Of a DNA stretch of 54,581 nucleotides, positions 16,872 through 25,013 are shown piece by piece. Position numbers and translations under genes: made by a program. Source of the DNA: CAMDBL01 sp964498125 (GTDB lineage: Bacteria; Pseudomonadota; Alphaproteobacteria; Rhizobiales; Hyphomicrobiaceae); assembly GCA_964498125.1 (NCBI GenBank), contig CAZCGE010000095.1, forward strand, positions 1 through 54,581, written 5' to 3'. Position 1 is the first letter of the stretch. Each line of letters opens with the position of its first letter. Below the pieces are notes generated by a model that was not told the origin of the DNA, ran no database searches, and was given only the letters and a program-made list of their open reading frames with translations.

Positions 16872-17382
16872 AGTAAGCCCGATGCTCAACCACTTGCCAG
16901 GGTCCACCCAAGCTCTTGCGCAAACGAGACGGCTTGCCGTCGTCATTCTCGATGGCGGTCGCGACCACCTCGCGCAAGGCCCACGCGAGCTCCGCATCGG
17001 GCGTGACGTGCGCAAGGTACAAGAGCCGCAAGGCGAGGTCGGCCGGACCAGTGTCGGCCGTCTTGCCCTTCTCGTAATTCGCCACGGTCTGATGGTTGAC
17101 CCGAAGCTGCCGCGCCAGGGTCGTCTGTGAGAGCTGCATCTGCTTGCGCAGGTAGCGCATTTCATCACCGGTCAGGGGGCCACGCTTGAAAGCGATGCTG
17201 AAGCCGATAGCCTTGTGCAGATCGGACAAGCTGGAGATGGTCACGAGCTGCCCGTAGTCGGGGTCATTCTCGATCTCGACGCCGTTCAGCAGGTAAACGT
17301 TGGGCAGACCCACACCCTCGAGGTGGTACGGGTCTGTCAGACGGGGGGGCCCCTTGATGAAGAACTCGTAACGCGCTGTCAT
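16870..17382 (-). CDS. MqsA-like XRE-family antitoxin/regulator
   Basis: 170-aa protein. The N-terminal 75 residues resemble an antitoxin/YgiT-like segment without the usual Zn cysteines (TDPYHLEGVGLPNVYLLNG). The C-terminal part is an XRE HTH: LRKQMQLSQTTLARQL, then VNHQTVANYEKGK. This layout fits antitoxins paired with MqsR-like or DUF4258 toxins. The ATG at 17382 overlaps the toxin stop as ATGA; an ATG at 17394 is also in frame. The order toxin then antitoxin is the same as in mqsRA. Its stop codon sits at the edge of a 98-bp direct repeat. Antitoxin function is inferred from arrangement and fold. Confidence 0.75.
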   Translation of the reverse strand: MTARYEFFIKGPPRLTDPYHLEGVGLPNVYLLNGVEIENDPDYGQLVTISSLSDLHKAIGFSIAFKRGPLTGDEMRYLRKQMQLSQTTLARQLRVNHQTVANYEKGKTADTGPADLALRLLYLAHVTPDAELAWALREVVATAIENDDGKPSRLRKSLGGPWQVVEHRAY

Positions 17383-17717
17383 GGGTCCATCCATTCGACG
17401 GTGATGACGATCAGCCTTTCATCTCTCACGACAACCGCGACCACTCCCGCATCACGTGACGTCCACGGCAGGCCGCCGACCACCAGGCAACGCCACTCGT
17501 TGGCTCGCTTGCCGGGCGTGATCGAACCCTCAATTTCGCCCTTGGCAAATACTTCGAGCACGTCGGACAGTTCGATACCCCTCTCGCCCATGCGCTGTTC
17601 GAGTGTGTGGGCCGACAGGGCAATCTTGCCGGCTGCCGACAAGCGGCGAATGCGCTTCATCAGATCGCCTGGGTGCGGCGGCTTCCCCGACCCCGAGGGT
17701 GGTTGCTGCTTCGGCAT
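17379..17717 (-). CDS. DUF4258 domain protein, probable toxin of a TA pair
   Basis: 112-aa basic protein. The stretch ALSAHTLEQRMGERGIELSDV (about residues 33-53), followed by a glycine turn and WRCLVVGG then VVAVVVRDERLIVITV, is the DUF4258 pattern, a compact fold related to RelE/MqsR-type RNases. The first 20 residues are Pro/Gly-rich and could be partly untranslated. It is the first gene of a coupled pair with the HTH protein. A palindrome and a TTGACA box lie immediately upstream. The start codon comes 2 bases after the palindrome, leaving no room for a ribosome site, so translation may be leaderless or start further in. Confidence 0.75.
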   Translation of the reverse strand: MPKQQPPSGSGKPPHPGDLMKRIRRLSAAGKIALSAHTLEQRMGERGIELSDVLEVFAKGEIEGSITPGKRANEWRCLVVGGLPWTSRDAGVVAVVVRDERLIVITVEWMDP

Positions 17718-17719
17718 CG

Positions 17720-17738
17720 ACCTATAAATCTTATAGGT
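17720..17738. promoter_or_regulatory. Palindromic operator of the TA pair
   Basis: ACCTATAA and TTATAGGT are perfect inverted arms around ATC, located 2 bases upstream of the toxin start. On the - strand a TTGACA box lies at 17752-17747, so the palindrome overlaps the expected -10 and start region. Antitoxin-type autorepression is the likely use, inferred from position. Confidence 0.65.
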
Positions 17739-17880
17739 TTATGTTGTGTCAACTTCAAGTCCGATGATGTTCATTGGTTACTATGCATGACGTGCCGGGC
17801 AAGCCACACTCGAGGCTGAGTGCGCACCCAATTTCCCCATAGCCACCTTCGGCCCCTTCACCTGGCGGGCACCTTCACCT

Positions 17881-18780
17881 CTACTGATCGCCAGTTGCCT
17901 CCGGCGCCACCTTCTTGCGCCGTGACCGGCGGGTCTGGGGCGCGGCCTCCGGCTCCTGCCGCAGCACCTCGAGCTGGCTCGGATGCGCCAGCTCGATGTA
18001 GGGGCCGTTGCGGCGCTCGATGTAGCCGCGCACGCGCACGCGCTCGCCCTTGAGTGCCTTGAAGTCCGCCGGCCAGCCCGGCCCGCGCGCCTTGTCGATG
18101 CCGGCCGTGAAGTCGGAGCGCCAGTCGGCGCCGAAGTTGAGGTAGACGCGGCCTTTGACGTCCGCGACTTCCGCGATCTCGCCCTCGATCAGCTGGAAGG
18201 TATGGCGATAACGCATCAGCTCGAACGTCTCGGTTGCCGAGCGCACCTGGTAGGCGGCATTCGACCACAGACCCCGGTGCGCGTGGAAGGCGACCCGCTC
18301 GTGCCCCATCAGCTCATCGAGGCAGGTGGTGCCGCCGCCGAGCGCCTGGACGCGCGCGTGTCCCGTCGCCAGCAGCGCGCCCTGCACCCAAATTCGCCGC
18401 CGATCACGCGCCACGAAAACATGTGCCACCAGCCTGCCGTAACGGTCGCCGCGCGACTCGAGGGATGCGATCTCGACGGATTGTCCCGCCACCAGCGCCT
18501 CCAGCGCCGCCTTGGCCTCCTGTGCGGGCGGCCAGAATGTCGTATCCGAGGCGGCATCGGGCGCGCCTGGCGCCAGGATGCCGGCGAGCCGCACCTCGCT
18601 GCCGTCGTCCAGTCGCAGCGTCTCGGCGTCGAGCACCTGCGTCACCGCCCTGGCCGGTCCGGCCTGCAACGCGCACTGCGCGGACAGCGCCTCGGCCATG
18701 GTCAGCAGGGCCAATGCCGCCGTGGCGAGCCGCAGTGCGCCGTGCACGATCAGAAACCGGCGTGACGTGGAAATCGGCAT
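17881..18780 (-). CDS. Thermonuclease (SNase)-like exported protein
   Basis: 299 aa. Residues 1-35 contain a hydrophobic signal segment (ALRLATAALALLTMAEAL), so it is exported or lipid-proximal. About residues 43-170 are SNase-like: VLDAETLRLDDGSEVRLAGILAP, then AKAALEALVAGQSVEI and DRYGRLVAHVFV. These are the beta-barrel strands and the GR.LA.V stretch of the family, but the usual catalytic Arg/Glu set is not clearly intact. A C-terminal OB-like domain (KGRVYLNFGADWRSDFTAGI) is common in exported SNase proteins. The tail RRSRRKKVAPEA is duplicated downstream of the adjacent TA pair. ATG 18780 has GGAG 6 bases upstream. Confidence 0.82.
   Translation of the reverse strand: MPISTSRRFLIVHGALRLATAALALLTMAEALSAQCALQAGPARAVTQVLDAETLRLDDGSEVRLAGILAPGAPDAASDTTFWPPAQEAKAALEALVAGQSVEIASLESRGDRYGRLVAHVFVARDRRRIWVQGALLATGHARVQALGGGTTCLDELMGHERVAFHAHRGLWSNAAYQVRSATETFELMRYRHTFQLIEGEIAEVADVKGRVYLNFGADWRSDFTAGIDKARGPGWPADFKALKGERVRVRGYIERRNGPYIELAHPSQLEVLRQEPEAAPQTRRSRRKKVAPEATGDQ
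17897..17994. repeat. 98-bp direct repeat, copy B (inside the nuclease-like gene)
   Basis: The partner of 16774-16871, with three mismatches. It is the authentic 3' coding part of the thermonuclease-like gene. The pair encloses about 1.0 kb carrying the DUF4258/HTH module. Confidence 0.9.
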
Positions 18781-18798
18781 TCGAGGCTCCGCGCCGCT

Positions 18799-19578
18799 TC
18801 ACCCTCCGGCGAACGTCGAGCGATGCGCCCAGCCGGTCATGCGCATCTCGAGCCAGGCCATGATCGCATACATGACGATGCCCTCGACCGCCAGCGCGAG
18901 CAGGCCGGCGAACACCAGTGGCACATTGAACACGGACTGCGCCGCCAGCATCATGTGCCCGACGCCGGAATTGGCCGCCACCGACTCGGACACCACCGAA
19001 CCGACAAACGCCAGCGTGATCGCCACCTTGAGCGAGCCGAAGAAATACGGCAGCGCGCGCGGGATGCCGACCTTCAGCATGATGTCCATTTTCCGGGCGC
19101 CGAGCGCGCGCAGCACGTCCTCGAGCTCGGGCTCGATGGTGGCAAGGCCGGTGGCGACGTTGACGACGATCGGGAAGAAGGCGATCAGGAACGCGGTCAG
19201 GATCGCCGGCACGGTGCCGATGCCAAACCAGATGACGAGGATCGGCACCACCGCCACCTTCGGGATCGAGTTGAAGCCGACCATCAGCGGGTAGAGCCCG
19301 GCGTAGATGGTCCGCGACCAGCCGACCAGCAGGCCCAGCGCCAGCCCGCCAACCACGGCCAGCAGGAAGCCCGCCGTGGTCGTGAACAGCGTCTGCAGCG
19401 AGTTCTTCCAGATCGCCGGCCAGAACTCGATCATCGCCAGCACGATATGGCTCGGCGCCGGCAGGATAAACTTCGGAATGGCGAACAGACGTACCGCCAG
19501 CTCCCAGATCGCGAACAGGGCGATGGTATAGATCCACGGCGCCGCTTTCAGGCGTAGACTGTCGCTCGACGCGCTCAT
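18799..19578 (-). CDS. ABC transporter permease (SsuC/TauC type)
   Basis: 259-aa inner-membrane permease with about six helices. The BPD_transp_1 EAA loop is visible as ELEDVLRALGARKMDIMLKVGIPRALPYFFGS, near residues 145-180. The fold matches permeases for sulfonates, nitrate, taurine or pyrimidine precursors. Its ATG overlaps the ATPase stop by 4 bases (19575-19578), so the two are translationally coupled. It belongs to the operon of SBP (20473), ATPase (19575) and this gene, and the thermonuclease-like gene starts only 18 bp after its stop. Confidence 0.9.
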   Translation of the reverse strand: MSASSDSLRLKAAPWIYTIALFAIWELAVRLFAIPKFILPAPSHIVLAMIEFWPAIWKNSLQTLFTTTAGFLLAVVGGLALGLLVGWSRTIYAGLYPLMVGFNSIPKVAVVPILVIWFGIGTVPAILTAFLIAFFPIVVNVATGLATIEPELEDVLRALGARKMDIMLKVGIPRALPYFFGSLKVAITLAFVGSVVSESVAANSGVGHMMLAAQSVFNVPLVFAGLLALAVEGIVMYAIMAWLEMRMTGWAHRSTFAGG

Positions 19579-20363
19579 GCCACGCTCCTCGCTTCGGCGA
19601 TGTGGGCCCTCAGCTCCTGCACGATGAGATTGAAGTCGTGCTCGTAAATGAGCGACAGCGGGCGTGGCCGCGCAAAGGTGATCGGCCGTTCGAGGATGAT
19701 GTGCCCAGGCCTGGCGCTCATGACGAACACCCGATCGGCGAGATAGGCGGCTTCGCGCAAATCATGGGTCACGAGGATGACGGTGAACCGCTTCTCCTGG
19801 TGCAGATCGCGCATGACGCCCCACAGCTCCTCGCGCGTGAAGGCGTCGAGCGCGGCGAACGGCTCGTCCAGCATCAGCAATTGCGGCTCATGGATCAGGG
19901 CCCGGCACAAGTTCGAGCGCTGCTGCATGCCGCCGGAAAGCTGCCAGGGGAATTTTTCGCCGAAGCCCTGCAAACCGACGAGGTTCAGCAGCGTCTCTGC
20001 CTTCCCGGTATTGACCACCCGATCGCGACGAAAGGTCCGGCGGTGCGGCTCGACGATCTCGAGCGGCAGCAGGACATTGTCGAGCGTCGTCCGCCATGGC
20101 AGCAGCGACGGGTTCTGGAATGCCATGCCGGCGATCGAGACCGGGCCATCGACGGCGCGACCTGCCACCTCGACGTGGCCGGCATTAGGCCGCACGAGCC
20201 CCGTCGTCAGCTTCATCAATGTCGACTTGCCGCAACCCGAAGGTCCGACCACGGCGGAAAACTCACCCTTGGCAACCGCCATGGTGAGGCCGTCGACAGC
20301 GAGCGTGCCTCCCGTCCCGCCATAGGTCAAGCTGACGTCATCGAGCGACACGAACCCCGTCAC
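19575..20363 (-). CDS. ABC transporter ATP-binding protein (SsuB/TauB type)
   Basis: 262-aa ATPase. Walker A is GPSGCGKST near residues 40-48, followed by a Q-loop (AFQNPSLLPW), the signature LSGGMQQR, Walker B LLMLDEPFAALD, and the switch His in LVTHDLREA. All motifs are intact. The start is GTG at 20363, with GGGAGGGC just upstream; the longer frame runs through a palindromic repeat and is not credible. It energises the permease encoded immediately downstream. Confidence 0.93.
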   Translation of the reverse strand: MTGFVSLDDVSLTYGGTGGTLAVDGLTMAVAKGEFSAVVGPSGCGKSTLMKLTTGLVRPNAGHVEVAGRAVDGPVSIAGMAFQNPSLLPWRTTLDNVLLPLEIVEPHRRTFRRDRVVNTGKAETLLNLVGLQGFGEKFPWQLSGGMQQRSNLCRALIHEPQLLMLDEPFAALDAFTREELWGVMRDLHQEKRFTVILVTHDLREAAYLADRVFVMSARPGHIILERPITFARPRPLSLIYEHDFNLIVQELRAHIAEARSVA

Positions 20364-20379
20364 GCTTGCCCTCCCGCTG

Positions 20380-20462
20380 CGTAGGTCGGGTCGAGCCCTT
20401 CGCGAGACCCGACATTGTGTGGCGATCACCATGTCGGGTCTCGTTCCTCGACCCGACCTACG
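20380..20462. repeat. REP-like palindrome between the SBP and ATPase genes
   Basis: CGTAGGTCGGGTCGAG (20380-20395) is the exact inverse of 20447-20462. An inner pair (GCGAGACCCGACAT with ATGTCGGGTCTCG) makes a long nested hairpin. It lies in the ABC operon between the SBP gene and the ATPase gene, where such elements can set differential mRNA stability. Confidence 0.85.
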
Positions 20463-20472
20463 CCACTGACCT

Positions 20473-21501
20473 TCAATCGACCTTGCGGGTATCAGGCGCG
20501 CCGAGGTAGGCGCTGTCGAAGACGCGGGTCGTGGCCGGCGGCGCCTTGAGGCCGATCGACACCTGCAGCAGCTCGATCGACTTCTTCATCTTGGCATCCT
20601 CGATGCCGCCGAAGCCATTTTTCTTGACGGCGGGCGTGACGAAGTTCTGGGCGAGCGACATTTTCAACCGCTCCAGCTCGACATCTTTCTTGACCACGTC
20701 GTTGCGCTTCAGGACGCCATCGACGGCGGAGGCGGGATCCTTGACCGTATCGCGGACGCCTTTAACCAAGGCCCTGATGAAGCCCTTCACCGCCTCGGGA
20801 TTTTTGGCAGCGAAATCGGTATTGACCATGATGGCGTTGCCATAGAGGTCGAGGCCATTCTCGGCCATCAGGATGAGCGAGATGTCGCTTTCCGGCACGC
20901 CCTGCGCCTTGAGGTTCAGCACCGAGGAGAACGAGAAGCCGAAAATGCCATGCACCTTGCCCTGCGCCAGCATCGGCTCGCGCACCGGGAAACCGACGCT
21001 CTCGATGGTGATCTTCGACAGGTCGAGCTTGCTGACCTGGGCGAAGGCCTTCCACTGCGCGAATGCGCCATCGGGTGGTGGTGCGCCCAGCGTCTTGCCT
21101 TCCAGCGATTTCGGATCGGTGGTGATGCCGAGACTCTTGCGGCCGATGACGGCGAATGGCGGCCGCTCGTAGATCATCATCACGGCCTTGACCTTGAGGT
21201 CGGGCGTCTCGTCGATGGCCTTGACCAGTGAGTTGATGTCGCCGAAGCCCATGGCGTAGGTGCCGGTGGCGACGCGTGGGATCGCCTCGCGCGAGCCAGC
21301 GCCGGTGTCGATGGTGACATCCAGGCCCTCGGCCTTGAAGTAGCCCTTGTCGATGGCAACAAAGAACGGCGCCGCCGGACCCTCGAATTTCCAGTCGAGC
21401 GTGAAGCGGATATCGGTGGCGAGCACCGGGCTCGCCAAGGCCGTCGCGGCAAGAGCCGCGGTCGCGACAATGCCTGTCCAGCGAGCTTGTCTTGTCATCA
21501 T
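20473..21501 (-). CDS. ABC transporter substrate-binding protein (NMT1/SsuA-like)
   Basis: 342-aa periplasmic binding protein with a signal peptide of about 28 residues (ATAALAATALASPVLA, cleaved before TDIRFTLDWK). The start of the mature protein, TDIRFTLDWKFEGPAAPFFVA, followed by DKGYFKAEGLDVTID and later the GSREAIPRVATG loop, is the NMT1/THI5-SsuA pattern. Ligand candidates are pyrimidine precursors, sulfonates, nitrate or aromatic acids, and the sequence does not decide. ATG 21501 has AAGGGAGAG upstream. It is the first gene of the ABC operon. Confidence 0.9.
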   Translation of the reverse strand: MMTRQARWTGIVATAALAATALASPVLATDIRFTLDWKFEGPAAPFFVAIDKGYFKAEGLDVTIDTGAGSREAIPRVATGTYAMGFGDINSLVKAIDETPDLKVKAVMMIYERPPFAVIGRKSLGITTDPKSLEGKTLGAPPPDGAFAQWKAFAQVSKLDLSKITIESVGFPVREPMLAQGKVHGIFGFSFSSVLNLKAQGVPESDISLILMAENGLDLYGNAIMVNTDFAAKNPEAVKGFIRALVKGVRDTVKDPASAVDGVLKRNDVVKKDVELERLKMSLAQNFVTPAVKKNGFGGIEDAKMKKSIELLQVSIGLKAPPATTRVFDSAYLGAPDTRKVD

Positions 21502-21860
21502 TAGCGCTCTCCCTTGCAACGCGTTCAATCGAACCGGGAGACATAAGCAGGACTATTTACACCAGTTCAAGCCCAAAGCATTGCTACTGACTGCCTGCAA
21601 ACAGGGCGATGCGTGCCAGCCATGGTGGGAGAACTATGGATGAAATCTCTGGTGAGACGGTCGGCGATGCAGCAGGCGAGGGCGCCATCTGGCGATCTGC
21701 TGGCAAATGGATGGAGCGACGGTGGAGCGGGCCAGGGGGCGTGCTCCCCTGGCGACCACTCCACCGTTTCCGATCGCGCCGGATACGCAAGAACCGGAAC
21801 TCACGGCGCTGAGGTTATTTGACCGCAAAAGTGTTGCTAGAGTACGAACGTCGGCGAAAA
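21502..21860. other. Intergenic region without a clear gene
   Basis: About 360 bp. The best ORF starts at ATG 21636 after GGGAG and encodes 58 residues (MDEISGETVGDAAGEG...), with no recognisable domain. An inverted sequence (GGGGGCGTGCTCCCC) lies near 21739. I do not call a gene. Confidence 0.4.
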
Positions 21861-22682
21861 TCAACACATCGCCGCGGTTGGTCCAGCGACAACAGCCCGC
21901 GGACCGGCCTGGCATCGCAACCAGCGCGATAGAAAGCCATCCATCCAGCGATGCACGCGCGGGGCATGCTCGAAATGGCGGCGGAAGTGCTCTTCGCGTG
22001 GCTGGGCGCCGGGCAGTTGTAGGCGCTGCGTATTGTTGCCGGTCCAGCGATGCACCTGGGCGTAGGTGATCTCCGGATGGAATTGCAGGGCGACGGCGCA
22101 GCCATCGTATGCGAAGGCCTGATAGGTAAAAGGCCCGTCCGCGGTCGCCAGCACGGTGGCGGTGCAGGGCACTTCGAAGCCCTCCCGATGCCACTGGTAG
22201 AACTGCTCCGGCCAGGCGCAGATGGCCTGCGCGTCCGGCGTGGCCGTAATTTTGTGATAACCGATTTCGACGTGCTGGGCAGGATGAAAGCTGACCTTGC
22301 CACCCAGATGATTGGCCAGCATCTGTGCGCCCAGGCAGATGCCGAGGAATGGCTTGCGCTCCTCGAGTGTCACGCCGATGAAGTCGGTCTCGGCGCGGAT
22401 GTAGTCATCGGGATCGTTGGCGCTCATCGGGCCGCCGAAAATGATGGCGCCGGCGTGGTGCTGCATCGTTTCGGGCAGCGCGTCGCCAAAGCGCGGACGG
22501 CGAATATCGAGGCGATAGCCTTGGCGGACCAGCCACTGCCCAACATGGCCGGGCGTCGAATGCTGCTGGTGTAGAAGGATCAAGATCGGCAGCCTGTGCC
22601 CACCAGCGCCCGCCTGGCAACCACCTGCTTCATACGAAGCAGGCTGCTGGAGGATGTCATCCTCCATCTTTGCTTCGAGCAT
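21861..22682 (-). CDS. Class I glutamine amidotransferase domain protein
   Basis: 273 aa. The GATase-1 catalytic triad is visible: Cys in FLGICLGAQM near residue 112, and His and Glu in ALQFHPE near residue 199. The oxyanion/glycine segment AIIFGGPMSANDPDDY precedes it. It resembles stand-alone GuaA-type amidotransferases that act on small amines or peptides (GMP-synthase-like GATases). The N-terminal 30 residues (MLEAKMEDDILQQPAS) are not typical, and the real start may be nearer LPILILLHQQHS. Its 5' end overlaps the 3' end of the SDR gene by about 25 bp on the same strand, so the two are probably co-expressed. Confidence 0.85.
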   Translation of the reverse strand: MLEAKMEDDILQQPASYEAGGCQAGAGGHRLPILILLHQQHSTPGHVGQWLVRQGYRLDIRRPRFGDALPETMQHHAGAIIFGGPMSANDPDDYIRAETDFIGVTLEERKPFLGICLGAQMLANHLGGKVSFHPAQHVEIGYHKITATPDAQAICAWPEQFYQWHREGFEVPCTATVLATADGPFTYQAFAYDGCAVALQFHPEITYAQVHRWTGNNTQRLQLPGAQPREEHFRRHFEHAPRVHRWMDGFLSRWLRCQAGPRAVVAGPTAAMC

Positions 22683-23541
22683 CCATGCCCCCCGCGGGCC
22701 TGAGCTGCAACAACCAACCCATGATCCGAATCAGGAGCATATTTGGCAGCAACCGCATCGCCAATGCAAGCAACGGCCAGACGATTCCGGGCACAATGAC
22801 ACGGCGGCCGAGGCGAAACCCCCAATACCCGGCGCTGGCCACCCGCTCCGCCGACATGGAGGGGACCACCCACCAATAGAATGCCGTCAGCGCGCCGATC
22901 CGGGCATGAAATCGCGTCTCGATCGGCCCGGGGACCAGCACGGACACTCGCACGCCCGTGCCGGCGACCTCCCAGGCGACGGACTTCGACAGCGATATGA
23001 CATAGGCCTTGCTGGCATAGTAGGCGGCCTGATAGGGGCCAGCCACGAGGCCGGCGAGCGAGGCAACGTTGAGAATGCCGCCGCGACCACGCGCCACCAT
23101 GCCCGGCAGCACATGGCGCATCAGCCGCGTCAGGCCGGCCACATTGATGTCCACCAGTTGGGCAATGTCGGCCTCCGACTGGCTGGAAAACGTGCCGGAC
23201 AGGCCCATGCCGGCATTGTTGATCAATATGTCGATGAAATAGCCGCGTTCCGCCAGTGCTGCATCGAGCGCCGCGGGCGTGCTGGCATCGCTGATATCCA
23301 GCGCCAGTTCGATCACCGTGGCGCCCTGCGCCCTGAGTTCATCGCCAGCGCAGGCCAGCCGCTGCTGATGGCGCGCCAGGATAGCGATGGCATGGCCGGC
23401 GCCTGCAAAGCGTCGCGCCAGGGCGAGCCCCAGACCCTCCGATCCGCCCGTGACGACGGTGATCGGCATGAGCCCATCGTCAACGCTCGCAACGCGGGGT
23501 TCGCTTGCCCACGTCTTGTCGAGCCAATCCTTCCAACCCAT
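22657..23541 (-). CDS. Short-chain dehydrogenase/reductase
   Basis: 294-aa SDR. The NAD(P)-binding motif TGGSEGLG is at residues 31-38, NNAG at 108-111, the catalytic Ser near 161, and Tyr/Lys in YYASK (Y174, K178). A hydrophobic C-terminal segment (IVPGIVWPLLALAMRLLPNMLLIRIM) suggests membrane association, as in DltE/YqjQ-type SDRs. A Met at 23469 just before VVTGGSEG is an alternative start. The substrate is unknown. It is upstream of and overlaps the amidotransferase gene. Confidence 0.88.
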   Translation of the reverse strand: MGWKDWLDKTWASEPRVASVDDGLMPITVVTGGSEGLGLALARRFAGAGHAIAILARHQQRLACAGDELRAQGATVIELALDISDASTPAALDAALAERGYFIDILINNAGMGLSGTFSSQSEADIAQLVDINVAGLTRLMRHVLPGMVARGRGGILNVASLAGLVAGPYQAAYYASKAYVISLSKSVAWEVAGTGVRVSVLVPGPIETRFHARIGALTAFYWWVVPSMSAERVASAGYWGFRLGRRVIVPGIVWPLLALAMRLLPNMLLIRIMGWLLQLRPAGGMDARSKDGG

Positions 23542-23679
23542 GCGTCAATCCACGTTTTTTTGCCTGGAGGTGACAGACGGCCTCGACAATGACGGTCCAG
23601 GCCTTGTATCGCTTCAGGTGACAGTGTGCCCCAGTTTTGCCCGATATTGGGATCGCAACGCATACCAGGGTTGATATCC

Positions 23680-24735
23680 ATGGATTGGCGATGGGCAACG
23701 GGATTTCGCATCCTCCTGGCCATGGCAATGATTGTTGTTGCAACACGTCCGAGTGCGGCCCAGTTCAACGACCTGCCGCCCGGCTATGTCCTCAGTGAGA
23801 ATTCCGCCTCCCCATCGCCGGCCAAAGCCGTCAAGGCCGCCGCGTCGGGTTCTGGTGCTGCGCGCGTTGGCGCCGACGCGCGACAATTGTTCGGGGGCAC
23901 CAAAGCGCCCGCCGCGCTCGAAGCCCGCGCCATCGGCAGCTATGCGCGCGGCTGCCTCGCTGGCGCTGCACCGCTGGCCTTGGATGGGCCGGCCTGGCAA
24001 GCCATGCGCCTGTCGCGCAATCGCAACTGGGGACATCCCAAGCTGATCGCGCTGGTCGAGCGCCTGGCGGTCGAGGCCAAGGCCAAGGATGGCTGGCCGG
24101 GGCTGCTGGTCGGCGACCTGGCGCAACCGCGCGGCGGTCCGATGCTGACCGGGCACGCCAGTCACCAGATTGGTCTCGACGCCGATATCTGGCTGACGCC
24201 GATGCCGGATCGCCGCCTCAGCCGCGAGGAGCGCGAAGAGCTGTCGGCGACATCGATGCTCGGCCCCGATCAACTCACGGTGGACCTGAAGATCTGGACG
24301 CCGGCCCACGTGGCGCTGGTGCGCCGTGCGGCTGGCTATCCGGAGGTCGAGCGCGTGCTTGTGCATCCAGGGATCAAGCAGGCGCTGTGTCAGCAGGCCG
24401 GCGGCGGCCAGCGTGCCTGGCTCGGCAAGGTTCGGCCATACTGGGGCCACCACTACCACATGCACGTGCGCATCGGCTGCCCCAAGGGCTCGACCGACTG
24501 CGAGCCGCAAGCGCCGACCACGGGCGATGACGGCTGCGGCAAGGAATTGGATGATTGGTTCAAGGTCCTCAAGCGACCACCATCGCCGCCGGGTCCGCCG
24601 AAGCCGCCGTTGACCCTCGAGCAGCTGCCCGCGGTCTGCAAGGTCGTGCTCAATGCGCCGGCGCCAACCGTTGAAACGGCAACGCAGTCGGCGCCCGGCG
24701 CAGCCAAAGCCGCAGCATCGAAACGCGGACGTTGA
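23680..24735 (+). CDS. mepA: Penicillin-insensitive murein endopeptidase MepA
   Basis: 351-aa periplasmic zinc peptidase that cuts D-Ala-mDAP cross-links in peptidoglycan. A signal peptide spans about residues 1-27 (ILLAMAMIVVATRPSAAQ). The LAS/M74 metal-binding segments are GHASHQIGLDADIWL near residues 156-170 and HHYHMHVRIGC near 257-267. A Cys-containing tail follows, with a Pro-rich linker and an Ala/Lys-rich end. ATG 23680 gives the signal peptide; the longer frame from 23626 does not. It is divergent from the SDR gene. Confidence 0.92.
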   Translation: MDWRWATGFRILLAMAMIVVATRPSAAQFNDLPPGYVLSENSASPSPAKAVKAAASGSGAARVGADARQLFGGTKAPAALEARAIGSYARGCLAGAAPLALDGPAWQAMRLSRNRNWGHPKLIALVERLAVEAKAKDGWPGLLVGDLAQPRGGPMLTGHASHQIGLDADIWLTPMPDRRLSREEREELSATSMLGPDQLTVDLKIWTPAHVALVRRAAGYPEVERVLVHPGIKQALCQQAGGGQRAWLGKVRPYWGHHYHMHVRIGCPKGSTDCEPQAPTTGDDGCGKELDDWFKVLKRPPSPPGPPKPPLTLEQLPAVCKVVLNAPAPTVETATQSAPGAAKAAASKRGR

Positions 24736-25013
24736 CCGGCGCTGAACGAGCCTGAACAGGCTCCGGCCCTGTTTCGCGCTGGTGGCCTGTTTCGCGCTGG
24801 AGGGATGAGAGGGCAAAGACCTCTTGGGTCTTGCGGAAACTTACGCGCCAGGAGCACGCCGCTCATGCCCTGGAGGTAAAAGGCGACGCAGCGGTCCGGC
24901 GCTGTTGACGATGTAGGTGCGCGACCACCGGCTTTCAAGTGCAGCCCCCGCTCTGGTCTTTTGTTTGTCGCATTTTCTACGCCAAACCGGTGCCCACTTT
25001 GGCGGAAAATTCT

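Noticed and set aside
17179..17300. Zinc-binding cysteines expected in an MqsA N-terminus
   Set aside because: No CxxC pairs are present, so the antitoxin is only MqsA-like in layout, not a true MqsA.
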